IMG/VR virus record: IMGVR_UViG_3300031237_000141
Location: 1-39,189 of that record
Length of the DNA: 39,189 nt
Reading direction: 5' to 3' (one strand)
Origin: a virus
Under the pieces are notes generated by a model. It saw only the letters and a list, made by a program, of their open reading frames with translations, did not search any database and was not told where the DNA came from. The translations under genes were made by a program, and so were the position numbers. Positions 7,665 to 16,449 of this stretch are shown in pieces (positions within the stretch are counted from its first letter, which is position 1; each line of letters starts with the position of its first letter).

Positions 7665-7967
7665 TCAGCTCCCGAGGAAGCGCCGCATCAGTGCCTTCAA
7701 CGCTTCGGGGATCTGCTGCATGGCGTTGATGGCCACAGCAAAACCGAAGGCAGTAGAAGTCGCCACAGCGAGCACCGCGGTCCAGCTGCGCATGTCGAGA
7801 TGGAAATACTCGATAGCGGCCAGCCCGATGATCGTGCCGAGGGCAATGCTCAGGATGAACGACCCTGCGCGCTGCCACCTGTTCCCCGGAAGATTGCGAA
7901 GCGAAAGCAGCCCGCCAACAAGGACGCCTGCCCCCAGCTTGAGCCAGGTGGTCTGATCGTCTGTCAT
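7665..7967 (-). CDS. Putative holin, 100 aa, three membrane segments
   Basis: A longer open frame extends upstream, but the ATG at 7967 (MTDDQTTWLKL) overlaps the lysozyme stop as ATGA and gives a sensible product, so it is chosen. Hydrophobic segments: residues 10-26 (KLGAGVLVGGLLSL), 38-58 (GSFILSIALGTIIGLAAIEYF) and 65-85 (WTAVLAVATSTAFGFAVAIN). A basic C-terminus (MRRFLGS) follows. This is the expected position and size for a phage holin directly downstream of the endolysin. It may form a pair with the next three-pass protein. Confidence 0.75.
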   Translation of the reverse strand: MTDDQTTWLKLGAGVLVGGLLSLRNLPGNRWQRAGSFILSIALGTIIGLAAIEYFHLDMRSWTAVLAVATSTAFGFAVAINAMQQIPEALKALMRRFLGS

Positions 7968-8446
7968 GGTTTCCCCGTCAAGAATTGAGATTTCTCGCTG
8001 GCGCGCCGGGCGACCAACCCGGGGAGCACGCGTCCCGCAGCGCGATTCCACTTCGGAAACTCGGCCGCCGCGCCGATGAGGTCGTTCGCGTTGATCTTGC
8101 GCAGCATGGTGGATGGTTGGCCACTCTTGAGCGTCACGAACCCATCCTTGACGCCCTTGGCGCCAGCCCCCACGTTCAGCACGAACGACACCAGTGCGTC
8201 GAACTGGGCCTGCGTGAGCTCGACATCTACCGCGCGGGCCACCACCCGCTCTGCGGCTGCCACATCTGCAGCGAGATAGGCGTCAGCCTGCGCCTCGTTG
8301 ATCCGCAGTCCCTTGTACACGTCACGGCCGGTATGGCCGTATCCGATGGTCCAAGGCGCGCCATGCGTTCCTGGATCGGGGTACGCCTCAAGCACCAAGC
8401 CTTCCCGTACCTTGATCGCCTGGACGCCCGCGGTCGACGTTTTCAT
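7964..8446 (-). CDS. Phage lysozyme (GH24 endolysin), 160 aa
   Basis: A T4/P22-type lysozyme cutting the MurNAc-GlcNAc bond of peptidoglycan. The catalytic set is visible: E15 in VREG, D24 in AYPDPG and T33 in WTIGYGHT, the E-8-D-T arrangement of GH24 with a short insertion before the Thr. The C-terminal lobe contains QFDALVSFVLNVG and a WNRAAGRVLPGLVARRASE segment, also typical. There is no signal or SAR segment, so export should need a holin, and two candidates follow. The gene starts 3 bases after the preceding stop. Confidence 0.95.
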   Translation of the reverse strand: MKTSTAGVQAIKVREGLVLEAYPDPGTHGAPWTIGYGHTGRDVYKGLRINEAQADAYLAADVAAAERVVARAVDVELTQAQFDALVSFVLNVGAGAKGVKDGFVTLKSGQPSTMLRKINANDLIGAAAEFPKWNRAAGRVLPGLVARRASEKSQFLTGKP

Positions 8447-8449
8447 GGC

Positions 8450-9124
8450 CTATCGCACTCGCCGCGCGCGGATGATGCCGTCGACAGTCACGGTGCCGCC
8501 TGCATAGTCGGCGAAGCCGATCAGATACACGGTCGTCGTCGAGGCGATGGAAATGCGCTGCGTCGGCGCGATCGCGCTTTGCGCTACCGCTGTGGTGCCG
8601 CTGTAGGAATAGAGCGTGCGCAGTCGCGCCGCCGGCAATGTAGCGCTAGTTGTATTGACCGCACATGCCTGCGCGGAAATCGATGCGCCAGCGCCTGCGT
8701 TGTAGTAGCAGTTTCCGTCGAGATCCCAGTCGCCAGCCGTCAACGAGATCGTGGTGACGTTGATCGTCGCCCCACTCGTGATCGCAACCGTCGATACCTG
8801 TGATTCGACGTACTCGCCAACGCTGCCCGCAGCCGCGTTGTTGTTGGTAGTAGTCCCTACGATACCGGCAGTCGAAGAAGGCGTGATCGCACCTGTGGCA
8901 GATAACGCGGTAAAAGCTCCTGTGCTCGGCGTGGTATTGCCTATAGGTCCAGGCGCAGCCAGAGACGGCGTACTCCATGCGGGTGCAGTGCTTGGACCAG
9001 TCGAAATGATCGCTTGACCGGCTGTCGATCCCGCTGGGTTCAGAAGCTGAATTGGAGTCAGCGTGGCGGCGGAAAGAACAGCCACCCATAGCGAAATACC
9101 GATGAATGCGAAGAAATGTTTCAT
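8450..9124 (-). CDS. Secreted or virion fibre-like protein with signal peptide, 224 aa
   Basis: The start MKHFFAFIGISLWVAVLSA looks like a signal peptide (basic start, hydrophobic core, A-x-A-like end). It is followed by PIQLLNPAGSTAGQAIISTG and IGNTTPSTGAFTALSATG, a phrase common in phage tail-fibre and collar proteins. The C-terminal half (from about residue 105) is Thr/Ser/Val-rich beta sequence ending GIIRARRVR, from memory a recurring C-terminal domain of phage virion proteins. GAGAG lies 6 bases before the ATG at 9124; a second ATG at 9130 is possible. It follows the tailspike gene. A signal peptide on a fibre-like protein is odd; it may instead act in the periplasm or outer membrane. 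Confidence 0.65.
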   Translation of the reverse strand: MKHFFAFIGISLWVAVLSAATLTPIQLLNPAGSTAGQAIISTGPSTAPAWSTPSLAAPGPIGNTTPSTGAFTALSATGAITPSSTAGIVGTTTNNNAAAGSVGEYVESQVSTVAITSGATINVTTISLTAGDWDLDGNCYYNAGAGASISAQACAVNTTSATLPAARLRTLYSYSGTTAVAQSAIAPTQRISIASTTTVYLIGFADYAGGTVTVDGIIRARRVR

Positions 9125-9133
9125 GTTCATCTC

Positions 9134-11278
9134 TCAGGAAATAGTTGCGAAGACCTGCGACCAATCATTGTTGAGCACATTGTTGCTGCCGGTATTAAGA
9201 CGAGACCAGCCGATCATGATTTTCCCTGATGCTTGGGCAGGAACATCGTTCTTAACAAACGTGCCGAAAAACCAAGTTCCGGAAGTCGGCACAGCCGTGG
9301 CATTTGTCCATCCCAGGACATTTTCGGTACGGATCGCAGCATCATTCGTGGCACCCTGGTTCGGATAGCCGGTCCAGTCGCAGTTTCGTACGATGCATCC
9401 TTTACCAAGAGAAACAAGATTTCCTGGTTCATTTCGGAAAGCACGTAGTGTAGTTCCGTCATATGGAGTATCGACTTCGTATGCGACATCTTCCTGCGTC
9501 AAGCCAGCGCGACCACTATCATGGCATTGTATCGAAAAGGCCGTTCCACCTACTGCCCCATAAATCCATCCGGTAAATCTTCCGCGGGAGCATCCCGATA
9601 CGCGAATACCGGCCAATGTGTAATTGGAAACCTCCGCACGGATAGAGAAATCGATAACCGTATTGGAGGGCCCGACAACAACGCCATTAGTTACGTTCGT
9701 AACGGTCCAATCTGCGTCGATGCGCTGAGAATAATCATGATCTGGACCTGCCCCGCGCGTGCTGTTATACGACAGCACGCCTTTGACCTTAAGATCCGCC
9801 ACGCGCGTGAAAGGAGTGGAAGATAGCGATGCCCCCGAAGTACCTGTCTTCAGGATGTTGCAGTCCTCAATTAGAATATTGAAACAGTTCCAGTCGCGAG
9901 CCGAATCATCACCAGAGATAGATTTACCGAAGACGCCAAGGCCCGAAGTTCCAGCTGTAATAATATCTGCGTAACCAATACGTATGTTGGCGCATGTCTG
10001 ATAGCCGTGGTCTGGCTCGATATCAACACCCCCGGGCATTGTGAATCCACCGACAATGCCGCCTACATTAATAGACCGGACCGTATCAATGTCGATGATC
10101 GTTCCTGAAATGATGGAGATAGCATTGCGGCCATCATCTGCAGAATTGAATGCGTTGAATGCGCCAATCTTAATCTGCGTAGAATTATCGCTATTAGACA
10201 GCCAATCTTTTTGGCCGATGTAGAGCCCGTCTGCACGGATTTCCTTGACCATCATGTCGGGGATGTACACATTCCTTGCGCCAGCAAAACCAACGCAATG
10301 AATGTGTTCATTATCGGACATGGCGGAGCGATTTCCATCCCATTTGGGATTCATTATCACGCCATCACAGTCTTTAATGATAAGGCCAACCCACGATCCA
10401 CCGAAATTTATGTTTCCGCCGTCCGGTTTTAGCTTGCACCAGCCATCGAAAATCAGAATGGTGTTGTTATACGTCGAATCATTGAGCATGATCCCTGCCG
10501 ACAGGAAGATTTTCCCGGCCGGGAAAATAATAGCGCCGCCTTTGTTGGCATCGATAGCTGCCTGAATTTTTGCAGTGTCATCAATAATGCCGTCTCCCAC
10601 TGCTCCATAGTCGGTCACGCTGACGAACTCGCGCAACTTGGATTGGACTGTTCGACTGACTGCGCCCGTACCAGCCTGAAGGAATGAGAGTTTTGAACTT
10701 TTGATCGCAGCATTGAGCGCGACAGAGGCATCCGTCACAGTGCCGGCGCCCGGTATTCCGATTGCAATCGTATTGCCGATCTTGACCGTGACCTTGGTAA
10801 CGCCGACAGGAATCGGCGCGGTGAATGTCAAAGTCAGGCCCACAAGAGAAGAAATCTGATCATCGCCCTGAAAGACGCCATCGAAGAATATCCACACATT
10901 CCCAAGGGATCCAGCTCCGATGCTCAATGTCAGAGTCGTCGTTACGCCAGGCGTAAAATCCACTCCTGCGGTGAACATGTCATCAGTCATGTTCCCGGTC
11001 AGGCCGGCGTTGGGATCTTCCGTGATACGATCCCAGATCAGATTCCCGTCAGAATCCTTCACCACCTGGCGGTAAGTGCCGCTGCCCCAGATGATGGCCT
11101 CCCCGCGAGAGTCGAGGATCACAGGATTAGTATTGAGGATGGTTTGCTCAGGATCCTGCCACGTATTTTTGAGTGTGGAAGTATTCGGGATGTAGAAAAA
11201 AACCTGTCCCCCGGCAAGCGGATTGCCGTTGTTATCATCGAAATGCGTTACAGCATTGGGGAGAATCGAAGCAGTCAT
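9134..11278 (-). CDS. Tailspike with beta-helix (pectate-lyase-like) domain, 714 aa
   Basis: Receptor-binding and probably polysaccharide-degrading spike. N-terminal particle-binding segment: MTASILPNAVTHFDDNNG and NPLAGGQVFFY (residues 1-30), then RQVVKDSDGNLIWDRI. Residues about 100-175 form a beta module shared with the 17696-18229 protein. FVSVTDYGAVGDGIIDDTAKIQAAID (about 220-245) is the classical entry into the right-handed parallel beta-helix, followed by about 400 Gly-, Asn- and Ile-rich residues. The frame runs upstream to a GTG at 11314, but the ATG at 11278 fits known spike starts. The gene is more AT-rich than its neighbours, as expected for exchanged host-range DNA. Active-site residues cannot be assigned safely. 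Confidence 0.88.
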   Translation of the reverse strand: MTASILPNAVTHFDDNNGNPLAGGQVFFYIPNTSTLKNTWQDPEQTILNTNPVILDSRGEAIIWGSGTYRQVVKDSDGNLIWDRITEDPNAGLTGNMTDDMFTAGVDFTPGVTTTLTLSIGAGSLGNVWIFFDGVFQGDDQISSLVGLTLTFTAPIPVGVTKVTVKIGNTIAIGIPGAGTVTDASVALNAAIKSSKLSFLQAGTGAVSRTVQSKLREFVSVTDYGAVGDGIIDDTAKIQAAIDANKGGAIIFPAGKIFLSAGIMLNDSTYNNTILIFDGWCKLKPDGGNINFGGSWVGLIIKDCDGVIMNPKWDGNRSAMSDNEHIHCVGFAGARNVYIPDMMVKEIRADGLYIGQKDWLSNSDNSTQIKIGAFNAFNSADDGRNAISIISGTIIDIDTVRSINVGGIVGGFTMPGGVDIEPDHGYQTCANIRIGYADIITAGTSGLGVFGKSISGDDSARDWNCFNILIEDCNILKTGTSGASLSSTPFTRVADLKVKGVLSYNSTRGAGPDHDYSQRIDADWTVTNVTNGVVVGPSNTVIDFSIRAEVSNYTLAGIRVSGCSRGRFTGWIYGAVGGTAFSIQCHDSGRAGLTQEDVAYEVDTPYDGTTLRAFRNEPGNLVSLGKGCIVRNCDWTGYPNQGATNDAAIRTENVLGWTNATAVPTSGTWFFGTFVKNDVPAQASGKIMIGWSRLNTGSNNVLNNDWSQVFATIS
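10790..10886. repeat. 97-bp direct repeat, copy 1 (inside tailspike gene)
   Basis: These 97 bases are identical to 17723-17819. On the minus strand they encode, in the same frame, the peptide around FDGVFQGDDQISSLVGLTLT and FTAPIPVGVTKV in both proteins. Flanking sequence keeps weaker protein similarity (DFTPGVTTTLTLS versus DFTPGTTTALTLT), so the shared domain is larger than the identical DNA. Confidence 0.97.
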
Positions 11279-11321
11279 GGAAATAGCCAAAGGCAGCAAA
11301 AGGCGCACACGCACCGATTTC

Positions 11322-11380
11322 TGTCTCTGCCCTAGGAGACTGCTTCACGGGCTTTCCGACGATTTAAGGCTCGACTAGAC
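11322..11380 (-). promoter_or_regulatory. Conserved leader-like element, copy upstream of tailspike
   Basis: Read on the minus strand, this stretch shares with 22438-22495 the blocks CGAGCC, AATCG, GGA, GCCCGT-x-AAG, GTCTCC and AGGGCAGAGACA in the same order, with small length differences between blocks. GTCTC and GAGAC can form a hairpin with AGGGC in the loop, and GCCC could alternatively pair with GGGC. It lies 44 bases before the tailspike ATG and just downstream of a perfect TATAAT. I do not recognise the motif. A structured mRNA leader or a protein-binding site is inferred. Confidence 0.6.
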
Positions 11381-11387
11381 CTTCATC

Positions 11388-11393
11388 ATTATA
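11388..11393 (-). promoter_or_regulatory. Possible promoter -10 (TATAAT) for the tailspike transcript
   Basis: A perfect TATAAT on the minus strand lies in the 180-base gap between the transglycosylase gene and the tailspike gene, 14 bases before the conserved leader element. No good -35 is found at 16-18 bases (the hexamer there is like ATGATG), so it may be activator-dependent or fortuitous. The rest of the gap (11394-11459) shows only a weak GAACC/GGTTC hairpin. Confidence 0.35.
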
Positions 11394-11459
11394 ACCGACG
11401 AAACATTGCGCATCATCGGAACCACCGTAGGTTCAGCCGTTATCTATGGCATCCGTTGT

Positions 11460-13646
11460 TCATTGGCTGCCAGGAAGCAACGAAGGAACCAATCCGGGGG
11501 CGAGCAGCGTCCCATAATCACGTACTACATTGCCTATAGGCTGGGCAAATTGTGGGCGTTGTGTCAAAAGCGCCGCCGCTAGACGCTGGCCGACCTGCGT
11601 ATAAGGCAGAGATCCCACACCAATACTGCCCAGGGTCGCCAGCGTAGGTCCAGGCGCTGATACGAGACCCGCGCCAATGGAGCCAGGCGCCAGCAGCGCC
11701 ATCAGGCCACGCCCCGCGGTTCCAGAATCCGGATATTTGCCCCCTAGGACACGTTGACCGGCTCCGGACAGATCCTGCATTAGGGCGTTCCCGGTTGCTG
11801 TGGCTCCCTTACCAACAGATTTATCAGCCGAACGCACCGCACTCTGCAACTGCGCTGCCGTGAAGATGCCTTCATTGTTCATTGCGCCAGTCGACGCTGC
11901 AGCCGTGCGTAGTCGAACAAAATTGGCCCATGCCTGATTAGCATCACTCAGCTTCTTGGCAAGATCAGGCGCATTCACGCGCGTCAGGTTGCCATCCACA
12001 GCGTCACGCAGCGCGCTGACTGCTGCGCCAAGTTGACGATTATCGAATGAGGCATCCCCAAGATAGCCCTTGGCAGTGCGGGCTAGTTCGCTCTGGACAC
12101 CCTTCAAATCAGTACCATCCATTATATTCTGCGGCCCTAGCTTCCCAAAGATTTGGGTGCGCAAAATATTCATGAACGTTTTTTGTTGCTGTTCAGGGAG
12201 ACCCTGTGCCATCTGTCCGAGTTGCGTCACATCAGACTGGAACCGCGGATCGACCTTCAACTGCATCTTGGGCAGCACATCGTCATAGACTTTTCCGATT
12301 TCCTGCCCAACCTTTTCGATACCAGATTGGCCGATTTCTCCGCTGAACTTCTTGCCGATAGGTGCCAGCGCTTCGTTATAGGCAGCCCGGTTGAAATCAT
12401 TCACCGCGCGCTGCTGGGCATTTTTGATCATATCTCCCAGCACTGGAACGCTACTCAATTTCGCTTCCGTACGTGCGGTACCTCCGCCAAGGATCTGGCC
12501 TGGTGTAGGCGTCACTCCTTTGCTCATCAATGTTTGCACATCCCCAGAGACATTCGGAGAGATCATGTTTCCAGCGAGGCGCGCCAGTGGAGAAATAATA
12601 CCTCCCACAGCTGCGCCAGTCCCAATCTGCTTCAACTTGTCAACGGCAAAATTCTGGCTATCCGGCGCAACTGGCGTCAGCGCGGCATTTGCAGCCCCGA
12701 GACCTGCGCCGATACCAGCCGCGCCGCCCATGGTTCGCGCGACTGGCGCTGCGGCAGCCAATGGCGCCGTGGCCACGATGGAGCCGCCGATGTCGCCGGC
12801 CGTGGCCGTCAGAGGGTTGGTCTGCTGGTAAGGATCAAACTCACCGCCGATCTTGCGCAACCCAGCATTCGCATCATTGACTAGCCAGTTACCCGCCTTC
12901 TCTGCGCCAAGAGCCGATAGTCCCTTTCCGATCAATTGCTGACCACCTAACATGATGCTGCCGAAGCCATGCCCAAGACCGGCACCGAAAGACTCGAGTT
13001 TCCCGGGCGCTTCTGCGGTAGGTGCGGCTGGGGTCTGTTGTGGCACAGATGCGGGCTTTGCCGCAGGCGCTTCCGAGGGTGCCTTGGTGAAGGCCGACAG
13101 GATGGCGTCATCGCTGTCTGGGCGCGCTGCGGCATTTCCCGGAGCGGCGCCGCCTTTCGAGAAAGCGGCCAGAATCGCATCATCATCTGCTGCGCTAGGC
13201 TGTGGTGCAGATGGAACGCCGGGGAGCGTGGCCGGTTTGGACGGCGCGCCCTGGAGCCGTCCCATCACCTGATTGGCATACGGATGGACGCCCTTGGCAA
13301 CATCTGGCGAGTTTGGCCCTTGCTTATAGGCGATCAGCGCCTTCACCGGATCATTGAACTGATCCAGTTGTTGCGACAAATACCAAGTACCCACATCTAC
13401 CCCGATCTGAGGCTTCAGCAGATCCTGCATGCTGTACTTGGTACCATTTGCCTTGTTGTAATCTGCCAATGCTGCTTGACGGACTTGCATGGCGCCATAT
13501 GCACCTTGGCCGCCACCTTCCGTATTCACTGCGCCCGGATTGCCGCTCGATTCCTGTTGAATGACAGAGGACGACAGCGCAGGGTCGACATTCCAGCGCT
13601 GTGCCGAAGCTTGGACGAAAGGCGAAATATCAGGCTGCTTTGCCAT
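11460..13646 (-). CDS. Internal virion (ejection) protein with lytic transglycosylase domain, 728 aa
   Basis: Residues about 8-135 form an SLT-type lysozyme-like domain: VQASAQRWNVDPALSSSVIQQESSGNPGAVN with the catalytic Glu in QQESSG, then GAYGAMQV and ALIAYKQGP. It should cut peptidoglycan while the genome enters the cell, like P22 gp16 and similar ejection proteins. A Pro/Ala linker with two ADDDAILAAF-like repeats (about 150-190) follows. Then come Gly/Ala-rich hydrophobic segments (230-360) that may insert in membrane, and a helical region. GGAGG lies 6 bases before the ATG at 13646, whose first base also ends the upstream TGA. It is the last of three consecutive large internal-protein genes. 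Confidence 0.85.
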   Translation of the reverse strand: MAKQPDISPFVQASAQRWNVDPALSSSVIQQESSGNPGAVNTEGGGQGAYGAMQVRQAALADYNKANGTKYSMQDLLKPQIGVDVGTWYLSQQLDQFNDPVKALIAYKQGPNSPDVAKGVHPYANQVMGRLQGAPSKPATLPGVPSAPQPSAADDDAILAAFSKGGAAPGNAAARPDSDDAILSAFTKAPSEAPAAKPASVPQQTPAAPTAEAPGKLESFGAGLGHGFGSIMLGGQQLIGKGLSALGAEKAGNWLVNDANAGLRKIGGEFDPYQQTNPLTATAGDIGGSIVATAPLAAAAPVARTMGGAAGIGAGLGAANAALTPVAPDSQNFAVDKLKQIGTGAAVGGIISPLARLAGNMISPNVSGDVQTLMSKGVTPTPGQILGGGTARTEAKLSSVPVLGDMIKNAQQRAVNDFNRAAYNEALAPIGKKFSGEIGQSGIEKVGQEIGKVYDDVLPKMQLKVDPRFQSDVTQLGQMAQGLPEQQQKTFMNILRTQIFGKLGPQNIMDGTDLKGVQSELARTAKGYLGDASFDNRQLGAAVSALRDAVDGNLTRVNAPDLAKKLSDANQAWANFVRLRTAAASTGAMNNEGIFTAAQLQSAVRSADKSVGKGATATGNALMQDLSGAGQRVLGGKYPDSGTAGRGLMALLAPGSIGAGLVSAPGPTLATLGSIGVGSLPYTQVGQRLAAALLTQRPQFAQPIGNVVRDYGTLLAPGLVPSLLPGSQ

Positions 13647-15199
13647 CACTGGCCTCCGGGCATCGAGATGACGCCGCTACGCACCAGATTGCCAAGATCG
13701 GATTTGAACTTACCGAGTGCCCCGGCCTTTTGCTGTCGCGCGAGAAAATCTTTCTGCTGAGTCGGGTTCATCTCCACGAAGGCAAATGCGTCCGGGCTGA
13801 CATTCTTGTTCCACTGCGACTGCCACTGATTGAACTTGTCCGGCGTGTTACCGGAATTCTGCCAGGCATAGTCCTGCGCGGCGCGCATCTTCTCCGCGGC
13901 AATCGTCTTCACGAGGATGTCATCGTTGGCGAGCTTCGAGATATTAGGGTTGGCATTCCCCGTCACTGCGGCATTCAAGCGCGCATCCGTTCCGGTACCT
14001 AACGAACCCGACACCGACGATGCATAGTTCGTCAGGATCTTCTTAAACTCATCGAAGTCCTTCACCTCGCCAGTCCAGCCGATTTTCTTGGCAACATCAG
14101 GCGCCAGCGCATTGGCGAACGACTTGGCCGTATTGCGCCAGTCCGAGCCCGGGCCCGTATTGATCCCACCCAGTGCATCGCGTGCCTGATTCAGAAGACT
14201 GATACGCATCGGCACATCTGCCGCCGAGTCATGGAGTTGTTGTGCCGCCGTAGCCGATTGGCTGGCTTGCGCACTGGCGCCGGATGCTTGCGTCGCCTGT
14301 GCTGCTGGGGAAAGACCCGTTTGCAATGCTCCCGCAGGAACCGGAGCAGCGCTAGGGGCGCCCGCGGGTGTTCCCTCTGCTCCCGGGAAGCGGCCCGTGT
14401 AGGCCCCACTTGCTCCCGGAGGGCCGCCAATCGCACCAGGCAGCATTGCAAGACGCTGGGCGCGCGTCATGGTGTAGGGCGTGCCTTCCGGCGTGACGCC
14501 CGGGACTTCTGCGGAGGCTTCGCCAGGCGTTAACGTGTTTTGCAGAGAACCGGCGATGCTGGGCTTGCCGGTCAGCGGGTCGATGTTCAGCACCTGCGTT
14601 TGGGCGCCCGTATTCAGCACCTGCGTGCGCGGCAGCATGGCTTGAATCTTGGCTTCCCCCGACAGCGAATTCAGGTAATGCTGCTTGACCCATTCGGCTT
14701 GTGCTGCAGGCTCAGCAGGGATACTAGCCACCTCTCGCTGCGCTTGTTCGAGCGGCAACGTGCCAGATGCCAAAGCTTGGCCCATTGCTCCGATGATCTC
14801 GTTTTTCAGGTCGCCTTTGCCATAGTTTGGCGAAGACATAAGAGAGCCAATCCGGTTGCGAATATCGGTCTGTTGCTTCAGTGCCAGTTCCAGTTTGCCT
14901 GTGTCATACGTCAATTGCTGATTGCGCTGAGAGGCGATCTTCGCCATGAAATCAGGCAGGAATGCCCCTGCACCACCCTGCGTGGCGAGGGCTTGAAGCT
15001 TGCCAAAATCTACTTGGCCGGTCTGTGGGTCGGTCGCTTGCTGATAGGCCTGCGAGATGATCTGATTGGCCCCCAGCTGCTGCGAGGCAGACTGCAGGCC
15101 GATAAGCCCGCGCGCGGTATCCACGGTCTGACCAAGTTGAGCCAGCCCTGTTTGTGGGGGCTTGATGCCAAGCGGAATGGATGCGTCGATCTGGGCCAT
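13646..15199 (-). CDS. Putative internal virion / DNA ejection protein, 517 aa
   Basis: Not matched to a named domain. The protein is Gln-, Ala- and Leu-rich and mostly helical, with PPQTGLAQLGQTVDTARGLIGLQ at the start and a low-complexity Ala/Ser/Gln/Pro linker at about residues 270-325. The C-terminal third ends FVEMNPTQQKDFLARQQKAG. Composition and position, between a gp7-like protein and the transglycosylase protein, match the three-gene ejection cassette of P22-like phages (gp7, gp20, gp16), so a gp20-like role is inferred. The frame opens at a TTG at 15208; the ATG at 15199 is preferred. Neither has a strong Shine-Dalgarno. Confidence 0.72.
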   Translation of the reverse strand: MAQIDASIPLGIKPPQTGLAQLGQTVDTARGLIGLQSASQQLGANQIISQAYQQATDPQTGQVDFGKLQALATQGGAGAFLPDFMAKIASQRNQQLTYDTGKLELALKQQTDIRNRIGSLMSSPNYGKGDLKNEIIGAMGQALASGTLPLEQAQREVASIPAEPAAQAEWVKQHYLNSLSGEAKIQAMLPRTQVLNTGAQTQVLNIDPLTGKPSIAGSLQNTLTPGEASAEVPGVTPEGTPYTMTRAQRLAMLPGAIGGPPGASGAYTGRFPGAEGTPAGAPSAAPVPAGALQTGLSPAAQATQASGASAQASQSATAAQQLHDSAADVPMRISLLNQARDALGGINTGPGSDWRNTAKSFANALAPDVAKKIGWTGEVKDFDEFKKILTNYASSVSGSLGTGTDARLNAAVTGNANPNISKLANDDILVKTIAAEKMRAAQDYAWQNSGNTPDKFNQWQSQWNKNVSPDAFAFVEMNPTQQKDFLARQQKAGALGKFKSDLGNLVRSGVISMPGGQ

Positions 15200-15204
15200 G
15201 AGGT

Positions 15205-15984
15205 TCAACCGTATGCGTTCGGATCGTTAAAGTAGGTGCTGGGGTCGTTTGCGTTGTATTGCGTCGCCCACGACCCCGAGCTAAAAGGATTGTTGTTGTT
15301 CCTCAAAAGCGAATAGAGCCCAACCCCCGACCCGATGGAACCAATGCCGCCACTGATTGCATTCGCAGCACCGACTTGGCCGGCTGCCTGAGCATTCGCG
15401 CCTCCGACCAACATTCCGCCAGCATTGGCGGCGGTTTGCAATCCTGCGTTCCCAACGCCCGCCGCCGCATTCTGGCCCAGCCCAACTAAACCAGCGAACC
15501 GGTTGTACTGATCAGAGTTGATGCCATAGTTCGTCATGAACTGTTGCAGCGCATTCTGGTATTGCTGCTGGTAGGTCTGGTCTGCTAACCCAGTCGTATA
15601 GTCAGAAATGCCCTTCAACTGTGCGCCGGAAAGATTCAACCCTTTTGCGGCTGCGGCATTGTCTACACCCTTGAGCCCCTGCTGAAGCGTAAATTGATAG
15701 CCCGGCGTCTGCTCGAGTTGTTTCTGCGATGGGTTAAAGTTGAATTGCTGCGTGAGTCCACCTCCGTTCAGGAGGGCTTGCAATCCAGAAATGGAATTGC
15801 TGCCAAGGTCCATGTACGGCTGCAGATTCTGCTGCATCTGCTGAAACTGCTGCCACTGCAGATCGGCAGCACGATTTGCCGCGTCGGCTTGCGTATTGGC
15901 TGCGCTTTTTGCGGCGCTTGAGGACATAGCGGCACCCGCAGTTCCTGCTACGGCAGTACCGATGCCCACTGCTGCTGCGACCAT
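15205..15984 (-). CDS. DNA-transfer / ejection protein (P22 gp7-like), 259 aa
   Basis: Begins with a Gly/Ala/Val hydrophobic stretch (VAAAVGIGTAVAGTAGAAM, residues 2-20) and continues SSSAAKSAANTQADAANRAADLQWQQF, then YMDLGSNSISGLQALL, PGYQFTLQQGLKGVDN and AAKGLNLSGAQLKGI. From memory this is a recognisable phage DNA-transfer protein family of podoviruses, carried in the virion and ejected with the genome. A Gly/Ala-rich, possibly membrane-inserting stretch recurs at 165-225. GGAG lies 7 bases before the ATG at 15984. Confidence 0.8.
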   Translation of the reverse strand: MVAAAVGIGTAVAGTAGAAMSSSAAKSAANTQADAANRAADLQWQQFQQMQQNLQPYMDLGSNSISGLQALLNGGGLTQQFNFNPSQKQLEQTPGYQFTLQQGLKGVDNAAAAKGLNLSGAQLKGISDYTTGLADQTYQQQYQNALQQFMTNYGINSDQYNRFAGLVGLGQNAAAGVGNAGLQTAANAGGMLVGGANAQAAGQVGAANAISGGIGSIGSGVGLYSLLRNNNNPFSSGSWATQYNANDPSTYFNDPNAYG

Positions 15985-15996
15985 TTCAGTTCTCCG

Positions 15997-16449
15997 TTAC
16001 AGCCACTTTTCATGCATCGTCTCGACCGGCTTGAAGTCGAGATAGCGAAACAGCGCAGAGGCATCATGCTGAACCTTGCTACCCATCGCCCAGCGTTTCA
16101 CGCCGCGGCGGCGCAATTCCTTTTCCACGAAACGCATCATCCTGATTCCGGCCATGCCAGTGCGCTTGTCCTCGCGCACGAAGAAGATGTCCGGAGAGCA
16201 GGTGAGGCACGAGCGGTAGTGCAGCCCCGGCGCGACGAATGCCACGAGATAGGCCACAATCACCCCTTCTTCACGCCCGATCACCATCATCAGCGAGCCA
16301 TCTGCCTCTCTCGCGCGATAGACCTCGACCATCGGATCCAGCGGGACGTCATGGTCCTTGTGGGTCGAGATCTCGGCGTAATGCCGATCCAGCAGGGGCA
16401 ACAGCTCGCCGTAGACATCCGAGAACCGCTCGATGGCGAAGGTGATCAT
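15997..16449 (-). CDS. GNAT-family N-acetyltransferase, 150 aa
   Basis: The layout fits a GNAT fold: an N-terminal helix, strand GSLMMVIGREEGVIVAYLVAFV, strand SPDIFFV, and an acetyl-CoA-loop-like REDKRTGMAGIRMMRFVEKELRRRG (about 92-117), then LFRYLDFKPVETMHEKW, the usual C-terminal GNAT ending. It should transfer an acyl group from acyl-CoA to an amine; the target is unknown. Its start overlaps the preceding dioxygenase stop by ATGA (16446-16449), so the two enzymes are made together. Both are embedded between structural genes, implying a late-stage target such as a virion or host protein. Confidence 0.78.
   Translation of the reverse strand: MITFAIERFSDVYGELLPLLDRHYAEISTHKDHDVPLDPMVEVYRAREADGSLMMVIGREEGVIVAYLVAFVAPGLHYRSCLTCSPDIFFVREDKRTGMAGIRMMRFVEKELRRRGVKRWAMGSKVQHDASALFRYLDFKPVETMHEKWL

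Noticed and set aside
8646-9164. Overlapping minus-strand frame in the secreted fibre-like gene
   Set aside because: Asp/Arg/His-rich shadow of the real frame 8450-9124, which has a signal peptide and a known C-terminal module.
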